A stretch of DNA of 7,388 bases from Oscillospiraceae bacterium (GTDB taxonomy: Bacteria > Bacillota > Clostridia > Oscillospirales > Ruminococcaceae): contig JAIDPG010000021.1 of the NCBI GenBank assembly GCA_029062865.1, positions 1-7,388 on the forward strand. Direction: 5' to 3'. Both the position numbers and the translations under genes were made by a program. Within the stretch, counting starts at the first letter, position 1, and each line of letters begins with the position of its first letter. Under the pieces are notes generated by a model, which did no database searches, was not told the origin of the DNA, and saw nothing but the letters and a program-made list of their open reading frames with translations. Positions 1-5,810 of the stretch are shown piece after piece.

Positions 1-132
1 TACCTTTACGAGCCGCCCCGCTTTGCTGTCCGAGAGGATCATCGCAACGGTACTCAGGTTGATTATGCTCCACACCAGCAGCCCGACCGCGACTAAAGCG
101 AGCAATACCTCGACTACAAACCCGCCGTTCAT
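1..132 (-). CDS. Small membrane protein, N-terminal fragment (cut by window edge)
   Basis: I do not recognise this gene. The first 44 codons are visible, starting MNGGFVVEVLLALVAVGLLV, and the frame stays open to the window edge. Residues about 5-32 form one long hydrophobic segment with only a single early Glu, so the product should be membrane-anchored, possibly with a cytoplasmic Lys/Arg-containing stretch after it (DSKAGRLVKV). Its ATG overlaps the stop of the upstream dehydrogenase gene by one base (TGATG), the usual arrangement for translational coupling, so it is very likely made with that enzyme. I expected a carboxynorspermidine decarboxylase next in a pathway cluster, but this hydrophobic start does not look like one. 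Function is unknown. Confidence 0.72.
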   Translation of the reverse strand, partial: MNGGFVVEVLLALVAVGLLVWSIINLSTVAMILSDSKAGRLVKV

Positions 133-1337
133 CAATCCACCAGCACGGGGTCGTGATCCTCTTCCCACGGCAGACCCCACTTATTAAGATTTTCCATAAA
201 CGGATCCGGATCGAACTCCTCAACGTTGAACACGCCGGGCTTCTTCCACTTGCCCGTAAGCACCATTGCCGCGCCTATCATCGCGGGAACGCCCGTCGTA
301 TAGCTTATCGCCTGCGAGCCGACCTCCTTGTAACACTCCTGGTGATCGCAGATGTTGTACAGATAGTAATTCTTCGGCTTGCCGTCCTTTTTGCCTTGGA
401 AAATGCAGCCGATGTTAGTCTTGCCGACCGTTCTCGGACCGAGCGACGCGGGATCGGGCAATACGGCTTTGAGGAACTGCAGCGGCACTATCTCCTTGCC
501 CTCGAACATAATCGGCTCGATGCTTGTCATGCCGACGTTTTCAAGACACTTCAAATGCGTAAGATAACTCTGCCCGAACGTCATAAAGAAGCGGATCCGC
601 TTTATTCCCTTGATGTTCAGCGCGAGACTTTCAAGCTCCTCGTGGTGCAGCAGATACATATCCTTTTCGCCGACGCCCTTGAAGTTGTAAACGCGCTTTA
701 TCTCCATGGGCTCGGTCTCTACCCACTTGCCGTCCTCGATATACGAGCCCTTTGCGCTTACCTCGCGGATATTTATTTCGGGATTGAAATTCGTCGCGAA
801 CGGATAGCCGTGGTCGCCGCCGTTGCAGTCGAGAATATCAATATAGTTTATCTCGTCGAACTCGTGCTTCATTGCGTAAGCCGAGAACACGCCCGTAACA
901 CCCGGGTCGAAGCCGCATCCGAGCACCGCGGTTATTCCCGCCTTTTCAAAGCGCTCGCGATACGCCCACTGCCACGAATACTCAAACTTCGCGGTGTCCT
1001 CCGGCTCGTAGTTCGCAGTGTCGAGATAGTCAACCTTACATTCAAGGCACGCGTCCATAATATGCAAGTCCTGATACGGAAGCGCGACGTTTACGACGAT
1101 CTCCGGCTTGTACTCCTTGATAAGCGCGACAAGCTCGGGGACGTTGTCCGCGTTCACTGCCGCCGTGCTGATCACCGTTTTCGTCGTCGGCAGAAAGCGC
1201 TCCTTCAGCGCGTCGCACTTCGACTTCGTCCGCGACGCTATCATTATCTCCCCGAATACCTCGCTGTTCTGGCAGCACTTCGCGATCACTACGCTCGCAA
1301 CGCCGCCCGCGCCGATAATTAAAGCCCTATGTCCCAT
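132..1337 (-). CDS. Carboxynorspermidine / carboxyspermidine dehydrogenase (saccharopine dehydrogenase family)
   Basis: The 401-residue protein matches the family of carboxynorspermidine dehydrogenase (often annotated carboxynorspermidine synthase or LYS1-like). These cytosolic enzymes use NADPH to condense L-aspartate semialdehyde with a diamine; with putrescine the product is carboxyspermidine, which a separate PLP enzyme (NspC) decarboxylates to spermidine. The N-terminal Rossmann nucleotide-binding loop GAGGVAS is at residues 9-15, followed by the strand IMIASRT (31-37) typical of the family. A conserved GCGFDPG stretch lies at 140-146 and the C-terminal part contains TTGVPAMIGAAM (347-358). 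Length is normal and the frame is intact. The ATG follows AAAGGGAG at about 1347-1354. Its stop overlaps the next membrane gene. The diamine substrate cannot be read from sequence: putrescine, diaminopropane, or agmatine (as in the cyanobacterial carboxyaminopropylagmatine route) are all possible. Confidence 0.92.
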   Translation of the reverse strand: MGHRALIIGAGGVASVVIAKCCQNSEVFGEIMIASRTKSKCDALKERFLPTTKTVISTAAVNADNVPELVALIKEYKPEIVVNVALPYQDLHIMDACLECKVDYLDTANYEPEDTAKFEYSWQWAYRERFEKAGITAVLGCGFDPGVTGVFSAYAMKHEFDEINYIDILDCNGGDHGYPFATNFNPEINIREVSAKGSYIEDGKWVETEPMEIKRVYNFKGVGEKDMYLLHHEELESLALNIKGIKRIRFFMTFGQSYLTHLKCLENVGMTSIEPIMFEGKEIVPLQFLKAVLPDPASLGPRTVGKTNIGCIFQGKKDGKPKNYYLYNICDHQECYKEVGSQAISYTTGVPAMIGAAMVLTGKWKKPGVFNVEEFDPDPFMENLNKWGLPWEEDHDPVLVD

Positions 1338-1370
1338 AAAGTTGATCTCCCTTTCTGAGTTTTATTATTT

Positions 1371-1390
1371 CCGGGCACTAACCTGCCCGG
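1371..1390 (-). other. Intergenic hairpin in the dehydrogenase 5' leader
   Basis: A 7-base-pair GC-rich inverted repeat (CCGGGCA at 1371-1377 and TGCCCGG at 1384-1390) encloses a 6-base loop, CTAACC on the plus strand. It sits about 17 bases upstream of the dehydrogenase Shine-Dalgarno site. In the minus (transcribed) direction it is followed by AAATAATAAAAC, not a U-run, so it is not a canonical intrinsic terminator for this operon. The T-rich tract GTTTAATTTT follows it only on the plus strand, where no gene needs terminating. An RNA-stability or processing role is inference. Confidence 0.45.
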
Positions 1391-1419
1391 GTTTAATTTT
1401 AATTTAAAATTTGCGAACC

Positions 1420-1438
1420 GCCCGAACTTCGTTCGGGC
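1420..1438 (-). other. Intergenic hairpin after the second membrane paralog
   Basis: This is a perfect 8-base-pair inverted repeat with a 3-base loop (GCCCGAAC at 1420-1427, GTTCGGGC at 1431-1438). It begins 22 bases past the stop of the upstream membrane protein gene. In the transcribed direction it is followed by GGTTCGCAAATTTT, so the U-run starts about 9 bases after the stem. That is too far for a textbook intrinsic terminator but possible for a weak or attenuating one. An AT-rich linker separates it from the second hairpin nearer the dehydrogenase gene. Confidence 0.5.
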
Positions 1439-1459
1439 TAGCCGAGCAACCCCGCGGGA

Positions 1460-2107
1460 TCATACCGCATTTGAAGCAAATCCGAGAACGATCGCTCCCA
1501 AAACCGCCACGATCATCCATATCACCAAGAATTTAGCCGCACCGCCCGACAAATTTCCCGACCGATACGATCTCATCAAAATCAACACAGCAACGCCCAC
1601 ACTGAGCGACAGGAGCCCCATTGCAAGCCGCATACCATAATGCGTTTTGTACATGGAGTTCAAATACACGCTTTGAGATACTCTAACATTCTTATCGATC
1701 TGCTGAAGCTTGCTGTTCAGCTCCGACAGCTTTGCGTAATTCCGCGCGTCGTGCGATTGTATCTCGCCCTTTACCGTCACAGGCTGTTTAGCCATGCCGT
1801 CAGCTCCGAAGTTCTTGTCATACCACTCGCGGCTTGCTTTTATCAGCAACGGAGACGCGCCGTCCTCGGACATTGTGAAATAATAGTGCTCCGTGCCTAT
1901 GGGGAGAATGAAGTTCATTTTGTGCTCGACGGTGAATATTTCTGTTGCGAAAATCACCTTTGTCTCGCAGATCGTTCCCTTTTGCGAGCTTGCCGAAAGC
2001 AGCTCCGAGCCGGATTTCGCAAGACCCGTCACACCCGTAAAAACGCTCCATACCGCCCACGCGACCGCTATTATCAAAAGCATTATGCCAATAAACTTGT
2101 TTTTCAT
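1460..2107 (-). CDS. Membrane protein of unknown function, paralog 2 (215 aa)
   Basis: Function is not recognised. The start chosen is the ATG at 2107 (MKNKFIGIML), which has GGAGGGAA at 2115-2122; a start at 2179 would add a tail without such a site and would overlap the preceding gene. The product is then 215 residues, exactly the length of its upstream neighbour. Predicted layout: a membrane helix at about 5-26, a soluble domain of about 130 residues, then two helices at about 159-178 and 192-212. It aligns almost without gaps to that neighbour: QKG at 43-45, G-T-E-H-Y-Y at 71-76, an F-G-A-x-G-[ML]-A segment from 100, and the second helix beginning at 159. The middle domain ends in a helical stretch (KLSELNSKLQQIDKN). 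These matches indicate tandem duplication. The soluble domain is probably extracytoplasmic, but topology is inferred. Confidence 0.82.
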   Translation of the reverse strand: MKNKFIGIMLLIIAVAWAVWSVFTGVTGLAKSGSELLSASSQKGTICETKVIFATEIFTVEHKMNFILPIGTEHYYFTMSEDGASPLLIKASREWYDKNFGADGMAKQPVTVKGEIQSHDARNYAKLSELNSKLQQIDKNVRVSQSVYLNSMYKTHYGMRLAMGLLSLSVGVAVLILMRSYRSGNLSGGAAKFLVIWMIVAVLGAIVLGFASNAV

Positions 2108-2169
2108 CCGAGCATTCCCTCCAAACTCACTTTTTGAAATATATGCCCCACCACTCAAACAACTAACAA

Positions 2170-2817
2170 CTAAAACCACACTCCTCCGACGGAAATCGTG
2201 TAAAGCAGCATAACCGAAATTCCCAGAAATACCACCGCGAAAACCCCTTTGAGGAATTTGTTGCCATGCAGCATCCCGTTTACTGTCGCGAGGCGCATAA
2301 ACAAAAAGATGCCTGAATATCCTATTCCGCTGAAGATCCGCATCCAGCCGAGTTCCTTATAGCGCGTGTCTATGTAATAGCTTGCGCTGACGGTACCGAT
2401 GTGCTCTGACTGCATCTCCGCGTTCAGCTCGCGAACCTCGTCTTTAATCTCGTAATCCAGCGACGTTACCAAGCCCTTGATTTTCTGGCTGTTGCCGACC
2501 GCAAGCCCGCTTGCGCCGAAGCGCTTTTTTATCCACGAGGGCTTTGCCCGCACTAGATATTCCACCGTGCCATCGCTTGAATACATTAAATAATAATGCT
2601 CGCTGCCCGTGGGTATCAAATTCACGCTGTGGCTTATCTCGAACGCCTTGAACGCGTATTGCGCCGTGAACTCGCAGACCTCGCCCTTCTGCGCGGTGTC
2701 AAGCGGCACTGCGCCGCCCTTCGCGATTGCCGCAACGCCCGAGCCTATCAGGAAAAGCATCATCAAGCCCACTACTATCAAGGAAATAATTATTCCTGCT
2801 CTGCCTCTTGTTTTCAT
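2170..2817 (-). CDS. Membrane protein of unknown function, paralog 1 (215 aa)
   Basis: Function is not recognised. The ATG at 2817 has AAAGGAG at 2825-2831, seven bases upstream. The N-terminus MKTRGRAGIIISLIVVGLMM gives a positively charged start and one helix (about 7-29). A soluble domain of about 130 residues carries the motif P-T-G-S-E-H-Y-Y (69-76) and an F-G-A-S-G-L-A segment (100-106). Two C-terminal helices follow at about 159-177 and 189-210. The motif positions match the downstream 215-residue protein nearly residue for residue although overall identity is modest, so the duplication is old and the fold is conserved. It lies 55 bases downstream of speE, with a strong hairpin in that gap, and 62 bases before its paralog. 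A hetero-oligomer of the two proteins is plausible but unproven. Confidence 0.86.
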   Translation of the reverse strand: MKTRGRAGIIISLIVVGLMMLFLIGSGVAAIAKGGAVPLDTAQKGEVCEFTAQYAFKAFEISHSVNLIPTGSEHYYLMYSSDGTVEYLVRAKPSWIKKRFGASGLAVGNSQKIKGLVTSLDYEIKDEVRELNAEMQSEHIGTVSASYYIDTRYKELGWMRIFSGIGYSGIFLFMRLATVNGMLHGNKFLKGVFAVVFLGISVMLLYTISVGGVWF

Positions 2818-2834
2818 AGCGTAACTCCTTTGCG

Positions 2835-2859
2835 TTTTCCCTGCCCGCGGCGGGGAAAA
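2835..2859 (-). other. Strong hairpin between speE and the membrane paralog pair
   Basis: The arms TTTTCCC (2835-2841) and GGGAAAA (2853-2859) pair perfectly. Inside them GCC (2843-2845) pairs with GGC (2849-2851) around a 3-base loop, with one mismatch (C opposite A in the minus-strand RNA) between the two stems. It lies just 3 bases upstream of the AAAGGAG site of the next gene and about 13 bases past the speE stop. The stem is flanked U-left and A-right, the reverse of an intrinsic terminator, so it is more likely a stabilising, processing or translation-modulating element. That role is inferred. Confidence 0.55.
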
Positions 2860-2872
2860 TGCCCTCGATAAA

Positions 2873-3724
2873 CTAAATTCTGCCCGCGAGAACGTCTCTT
2901 ACGTTATTCGGCAGCGCGAAGCAGCCGCTGTGGACGAACCTGTTGTAATATCTCGTGCGAAGCCCCTGCGCTACCCACCACTCGGCGTTCTGGTCGTTTA
3001 CGGGGTGGAGCTTCTTCGACGCGAAGCCGAACAGCCACTGCCCGCTCGGGTAGGTCGGGATATGCGCCTGATAGACAAGCGCTATCGGGAAGAAGCTCTT
3101 TATCCGCTCGTGGGCGCGCTTCATCGCGTGGGCGTATTCGTCGTAGAACGTGCTTTCGTGCTGATTGACCAGTATTCCGCGCTCGTTCAGTGCCTTGCAG
3201 CAATTCCCGTAGAATTCCTTCGTGAACAAGCCCTCGCCCGGTCCGAACGGGTCTGTGCTGTCGACGATTATCAGATCGTACTCGTTTTCACGCCTCCGAA
3301 CGAACTTCAAGCCGTCCTCGTAGTGGATATGCACACGCTCGTCGCCGAGGCTCCCCGCCGTGAACGGCAGATACTCGCGGCAAAGCTCCACAACGCGCCT
3401 GTCGATCTCAACGAGGTCGATATGTTCAACGCCCTTGAAGCGGCAAAGCTCCCTAACCGCGCCGCCGTCGCCGCCGCCGATGACCAGCACGCGCTTTATC
3501 TCGGGGTTTACCGACATCGGCACGTGGGTTATCATCTCGTGGTAGATATATTCGTCCTTCTCCGTCAGCATAACAAAGCCGTCCAGCACGAGAATTCTCC
3601 CAAGCTCCTCGCTTTCGAGAATATCAATTTTCTGAAACTCGCTCTGCTCCGAGACCAAGTGCTCCTTTATCTTTATTGAAAACCTCACACTTTCGGTGTG
3701 GTTTTCGGTGAACCACAATTCCAT
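2873..3724 (-). CDS. speE: Spermidine synthase (polyamine aminopropyltransferase)
   Basis: This 283-residue cytosolic enzyme transfers the aminopropyl group of decarboxylated S-adenosylmethionine to putrescine, giving spermidine and methylthioadenosine. The family signature is complete: the N-terminal beta domain contains GRILVLDGFVMLTEKDEYIYHEM (42-64), the nucleotide-binding loop GGGDGG is at 83-88, and the ribose-binding acid is E106 in DLVEID. Then comes D138-G139 in the adenine pocket, and the catalytic-loop VDSTDP lies at 154-159. Length is normal and the frame is intact. The ATG lies 9 bases after the toxin stop, with AGGAGGG overlapping that stop, so translation of the two may be coupled. 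No AdoMet decarboxylase (speD) is in the window. Agmatine or another amine as acceptor cannot be excluded from sequence alone. Confidence 0.96.
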   Translation of the reverse strand: MELWFTENHTESVRFSIKIKEHLVSEQSEFQKIDILESEELGRILVLDGFVMLTEKDEYIYHEMITHVPMSVNPEIKRVLVIGGGDGGAVRELCRFKGVEHIDLVEIDRRVVELCREYLPFTAGSLGDERVHIHYEDGLKFVRRRENEYDLIIVDSTDPFGPGEGLFTKEFYGNCCKALNERGILVNQHESTFYDEYAHAMKRAHERIKSFFPIALVYQAHIPTYPSGQWLFGFASKKLHPVNDQNAEWWVAQGLRTRYYNRFVHSGCFALPNNVRDVLAGRI

Positions 3725-3728
3725 TTTG

Positions 3729-3735
3729 CCCTCCT
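3729..3735 (-). promoter_or_regulatory. speE ribosome-binding site overlapping the toxin stop codon
   Basis: The minus strand reads TAGGAGGGCAAAATG: the toxin's TAG stop (3736-3734) shares its last two bases with the AGGAGGG Shine-Dalgarno site of speE. The GGAGG core is 5 bases from the ATG. A ribosome finishing the toxin would therefore sit on the speE initiation region, which predicts termination-reinitiation coupling. Confidence 0.8.
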
Positions 3736-3991
3736 ATTTATAGACCTGCCCCCTGTTGTCAATATCCGTAACATCGATTAACGTCAGCTTATCGGACTGA
3801 GGGTCAACCTCATACAGTATGCGAAATGAGCCAACTCTAAGCCTATACAAAAAAGTATAGCCCGCCATTTTCTTTATGTCTCCACTATGAGGCAGCCCGT
3901 TAATTGCGCTAAGCAAACGCTGTTGCGTTTTACGCTCCTGTTTTACAATAAACTTCAATGCGGTTTTTCTGATCTCTATTTTATAGGTCAT
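3734..3991 (-). CDS. RelE/ParE-superfamily type II toxin
   Basis: This 85-residue basic protein has the layout of RelE-type toxins: an N-terminal strand (TYKIEIRKTALKFI), a helical hairpin with QQRLLSAINGL (23-33), then the hallmark strand segment YRLRVGSFRILYEV (49-62) and a C-terminal R80...Y84. Family members of the RelE branch cleave mRNA on the ribosome, while ParE members attack DNA gyrase. The Arg residues in the central strand and the terminal Arg/Tyr favour the RelE branch, but this is not decisive. Its ATG lies inside the end of the antitoxin gene (11-base overlap), the classical antitoxin-first order with coupled translation. Its stop abuts speE, so the module is embedded in the polyamine gene string. 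Confidence 0.88.
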   Translation of the reverse strand: MTYKIEIRKTALKFIVKQERKTQQRLLSAINGLPHSGDIKKMAGYTFLYRLRVGSFRILYEVDPQSDKLTLIDVTDIDNRGQVYK

Positions 3992-4196
3992 CTAAATTGA
4001 ACCCCATTTCCTTAGCTGCCTGTTCAAGCGGAATGCTCTCTGAAGTGTCGTTCTTGCTACGCTCGATCATTTCCTTATCCCATTCGTCGGGTTCTTCCTC
4101 GGGAATATAAGTTCTGCCAAACAAGGTTACAAATGCTTCAAGCTGTTCTTCCGAAAGTCTTTCAAAAATATATGCTGCTCTGTCTTTGGTACTCAT
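3981..4196 (-). CDS. Type II antitoxin partner of the RelE-like toxin
   Basis: I place the start at the ATG at 4196, which has AAAGGAGA at 4204-4211; an extended frame reaching 4313 would run into the upstream gene and lacks support. The 71-residue product begins with a helical segment KDRAAYIFERLSEEQLEAF (4-22), as in many small clostridial antitoxins. An acidic linker follows (IPEEEPDEWDKEMIE), and then a C-terminal amphipathic part ending EQAAKEMGFNLDDL, which would wrap the toxin. It is acidic overall and encoded immediately upstream of the toxin with an 11-base overlap, which is the main evidence for its role. The N-terminal region would be expected to bind the module's own operator, but no operator repeat was identified, and the gene lies within an apparently continuous transcription unit. 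Confidence 0.82.
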   Translation of the reverse strand: MSTKDRAAYIFERLSEEQLEAFVTLFGRTYIPEEEPDEWDKEMIERSKNDTSESIPLEQAAKEMGFNLDDL

Positions 4197-4224
4197 AACC
4201 TGCTCTCCTTTCAAAAGCAAAAAC

Positions 4225-4689
4225 TCAGTTATCAATAGGCTTCCCAAGTTTTTCGCTGTAATACTTATACGCCTCCTCACAGAGCCTCTCCCCGTGCTCC
4301 TCCCAGAACGCAATGTTCGTGTCCCGAAGAATATCCTCGTCCTCCTCGGTGAGGTAATCGAAAATATCCGAGTAATACGTAAGCCGAGTGTCCTCGCGGA
4401 ACTTGTCGAACACGTTCATATACGTGCCGTGAAGCAGCTCCAGAAGCGTTCTGTCGCCGATCTTCTGAATTCCCCGCATCGCGTACCAATAGCACTCATA
4501 GCCCCAATTCGTGAAAAACTGCTCAAAGCCGCCGTTGTTTGTGTCAACAACCAGCTTCCAAAGCGCGGCTATCTCCTGCTCGGTCTCGTCGAGCTTGCTC
4601 CAGTCGCTGCCGCAGTCGAACACGAGCTTTTTGTTGAACTTGCCGGAGTATTCGTCCCACAATTCGTCGTAGTTCTTTTCGTTTGCCAT
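4225..4689 (-). CDS. DUF4375 / DMP19-like acidic protein, copy 2
   Basis: The 154-residue product resembles the DUF4375 family, whose best-known member is the Neisseria DNA-mimic protein DMP19. Recognisable parts are an ALWKLVVDTNNGGFEQFFTN segment (42-60), then NWGYECYWYAMRGI (61-74). The rest is helical and ends in EAYKYYSEKL. By eye it carries about twice as many Asp/Glu as Lys/Arg, which fits a nucleic-acid mimic but is also common in unrelated small bacterial proteins. There is no signal peptide or membrane segment, so it is cytosolic. The ATG has AAAGGAGA at 4696-4703. It is a tandem paralog of the gene 20 bases upstream, with 18 identical residues in a row (DWSKLDETEQEIAALWKL, 29-46). 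The molecular role here is unknown. Confidence 0.82.
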   Translation of the reverse strand: MANEKNYDELWDEYSGKFNKKLVFDCGSDWSKLDETEQEIAALWKLVVDTNNGGFEQFFTNWGYECYWYAMRGIQKIGDRTLLELLHGTYMNVFDKFREDTRLTYYSDIFDYLTEEDEDILRDTNIAFWEEHGERLCEEAYKYYSEKLGKPIDN

Positions 4690-4709
4690 TTGCGTTCTCC
4701 TTTACGGCT

Positions 4710-5177
4710 TTATATTTGGATATTCAGCTTTTCGCAGTAATACTCGTACGCCCGTTGGCAGAGCAGCGGACCGAGCTTTTCATCAAACTCGTCAAACGTC
4801 TTTTCGAGAATTTTCTCGTCCTTCTCCGTGAGATATTGCAGAATGTCGGCGTAGGACTTTATCCGAGCGTCATTTTCAAACCGCGCGAAAACCTTTGTGT
4901 ACGCGTTTTCAAGCAGCTTGTACACCTTGTTCACGCCCTTGTCGACATCGGCAACACGCTTTATCCCGCGCATCGCGTAGGAATAGCAGTCATAGCCCCA
5001 GTTCAGGAAAAACTCGTCGAAGCCGCCGCTGTACATATCGCAAGCCAGCTTCCAGAGCGCCGCTATTTCCTGCTCCGTCTCGTCAAGCTTGCTCCAGTCG
5101 CCGCCGTTCTCTCCTTCCAGCTTTTCGTTGAACTCTCCGGCGTATTCGTTCCACAATTCGTCGTAATCCTTTTCCAT
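4710..5177 (-). CDS. DUF4375 / DMP19-like acidic protein, copy 1
   Basis: This 155-residue cytosolic protein is the tandem paralog of the next gene downstream. The shared block DWSKLDETEQEIAALWKL is at 27-44, followed by SGGFDEFFLNWGYDCYSYAM (50-69), the most characteristic DUF4375 region. It differs by a short insertion around 77-86 (VADVDKGVNKV) and a divergent tail ending YEYYCEKLNIQI. The protein is strongly acidic. Its Shine-Dalgarno site GTGAGG contains the TGA stop of the preceding membrane protein gene, suggesting translational coupling. DMP19 itself acts by binding a DNA-binding regulator; whether these copies do so, or whether they interact with the adjacent toxin-antitoxin or membrane proteins, cannot be judged from sequence. 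Confidence 0.82.
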   Translation of the reverse strand: MEKDYDELWNEYAGEFNEKLEGENGGDWSKLDETEQEIAALWKLACDMYSGGFDEFFLNWGYDCYSYAMRGIKRVADVDKGVNKVYKLLENAYTKVFARFENDARIKSYADILQYLTEKDEKILEKTFDEFDEKLGPLLCQRAYEYYCEKLNIQI

Positions 5178-5186
5178 TTTGAAACC

Positions 5187-5780
5187 TCACTTTTTCTGAA
5201 ATCTTGTAAGATAGCTCGGCTCGACGAACACGACAACGAGCCATCGAGGCATCTTGTGCGCGTTGCACATCACCAAAACCGAAGCCGCGACATACAAAAG
5301 CCAAAGCCCCGCGAAAAGCCCAAAAATAATCGTCGCGGCGCGCTTGCCCTCCGCGTCCTCGCGCTCGCTGTCCTCAAGCGAGAGGAGCGTTTTGTTGTCG
5401 TAATTTATTGAGATAACGTCGTCCTTGGCGGTGATGACCGAAAGCACCTCGCCGCCCTTCAGCGCCGCTATCCCGTCAAGGTCGCAGAATTCAGCCGAGG
5501 AGTAATATTCCCCGCCCGAAAGCGTAAAGACGACGCTGTCGTTTTTACGATAGGAGCCCTCGTAAACCAAATCCCCGCGCACATAATCGCGCTTGTTAAG
5601 CCCCAGATTCATCAAGAAAATCCACATTCCGACAATGAACGCGAGTATCGAAGCCCAGACAACGATAAACTCCACAGGGCGCTCGACATTGCCGTTAAAC
5701 AGCCCGCTGCGCTTATTGTGATTTCGCATTTTGCGAAGTAAATTGCGGCGTTTAGTCCGCGTGGCGTTCTTTCTTCCCAT
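5187..5780 (-). CDS. Two-helix membrane protein of unknown function
   Basis: I do not recognise this gene. The 197-residue product starts with a strikingly basic cytoplasmic tail (MGRKNATRTKRRNLLRKMRN, 1-20). A membrane helix follows at about 37-58 (FIVVWASILAFIVGMWIF), then a soluble domain of roughly 85 residues, a second helix at about 148-172, and a short C-terminal tail. The middle domain contains GGEYYSSAEFCDLDGIAAL (89-107) and looks beta-rich. The general layout (helix, mid-size domain, helix) recalls the two 215-residue membrane proteins further downstream, but I see no convincing sequence match. The ATG is preceded by AGGTGA five bases upstream. It starts 30 bases after the decarboxylase stop, and its own stop overlaps the next ribosome-binding site, so it belongs to the same transcription unit. 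Confidence 0.8.
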   Translation of the reverse strand: MGRKNATRTKRRNLLRKMRNHNKRSGLFNGNVERPVEFIVVWASILAFIVGMWIFLMNLGLNKRDYVRGDLVYEGSYRKNDSVVFTLSGGEYYSSAEFCDLDGIAALKGGEVLSVITAKDDVISINYDNKTLLSLEDSEREDAEGKRAATIIFGLFAGLWLLYVAASVLVMCNAHKMPRWLVVVFVEPSYLTRFQKK

Positions 5781-5810
5781 TGTTCACCTGTTTAAAATCG
5801 AAGCAAGAAG

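Noticed and set aside
153..1322. A 389-codon open frame on the plus strand opposite the dehydrogenase gene
   Set aside because: It mirrors an enzyme gene with clear family motifs, its translation is Arg/Leu/His-rich without recognisable domains, and every other gene runs on the minus strand. GC-biased codons on one strand readily create such antisense frames.
1371..1402. An intrinsic terminator on the plus strand (stem followed by GTTTAATTTT)
   Set aside because: The shape is suggestive, but no plus-strand gene lies upstream to be terminated, and in the transcribed direction the stem lacks a U-run.
1460..2179. A longer version of the second 215-residue membrane protein starting at 2179
   Set aside because: The extension overlaps the preceding gene, lacks a ribosome-binding site and breaks the equal-length match with the paralog; the ATG at 2107 has GGAGGG upstream.
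3734..4224. Operator palindromes for the toxin-antitoxin pair upstream of the antitoxin
   Set aside because: The gap before the antitoxin is only 28 bases and holds mainly the ribosome-binding site; no clear inverted repeat was found.
3981..4313. A longer antitoxin of 110 residues starting at 4313
   Set aside because: The extra N-terminal part overlaps the DUF4375 gene in another frame and is Arg/Ser-rich; the ATG at 4196 has a well-spaced AAAGGAG.
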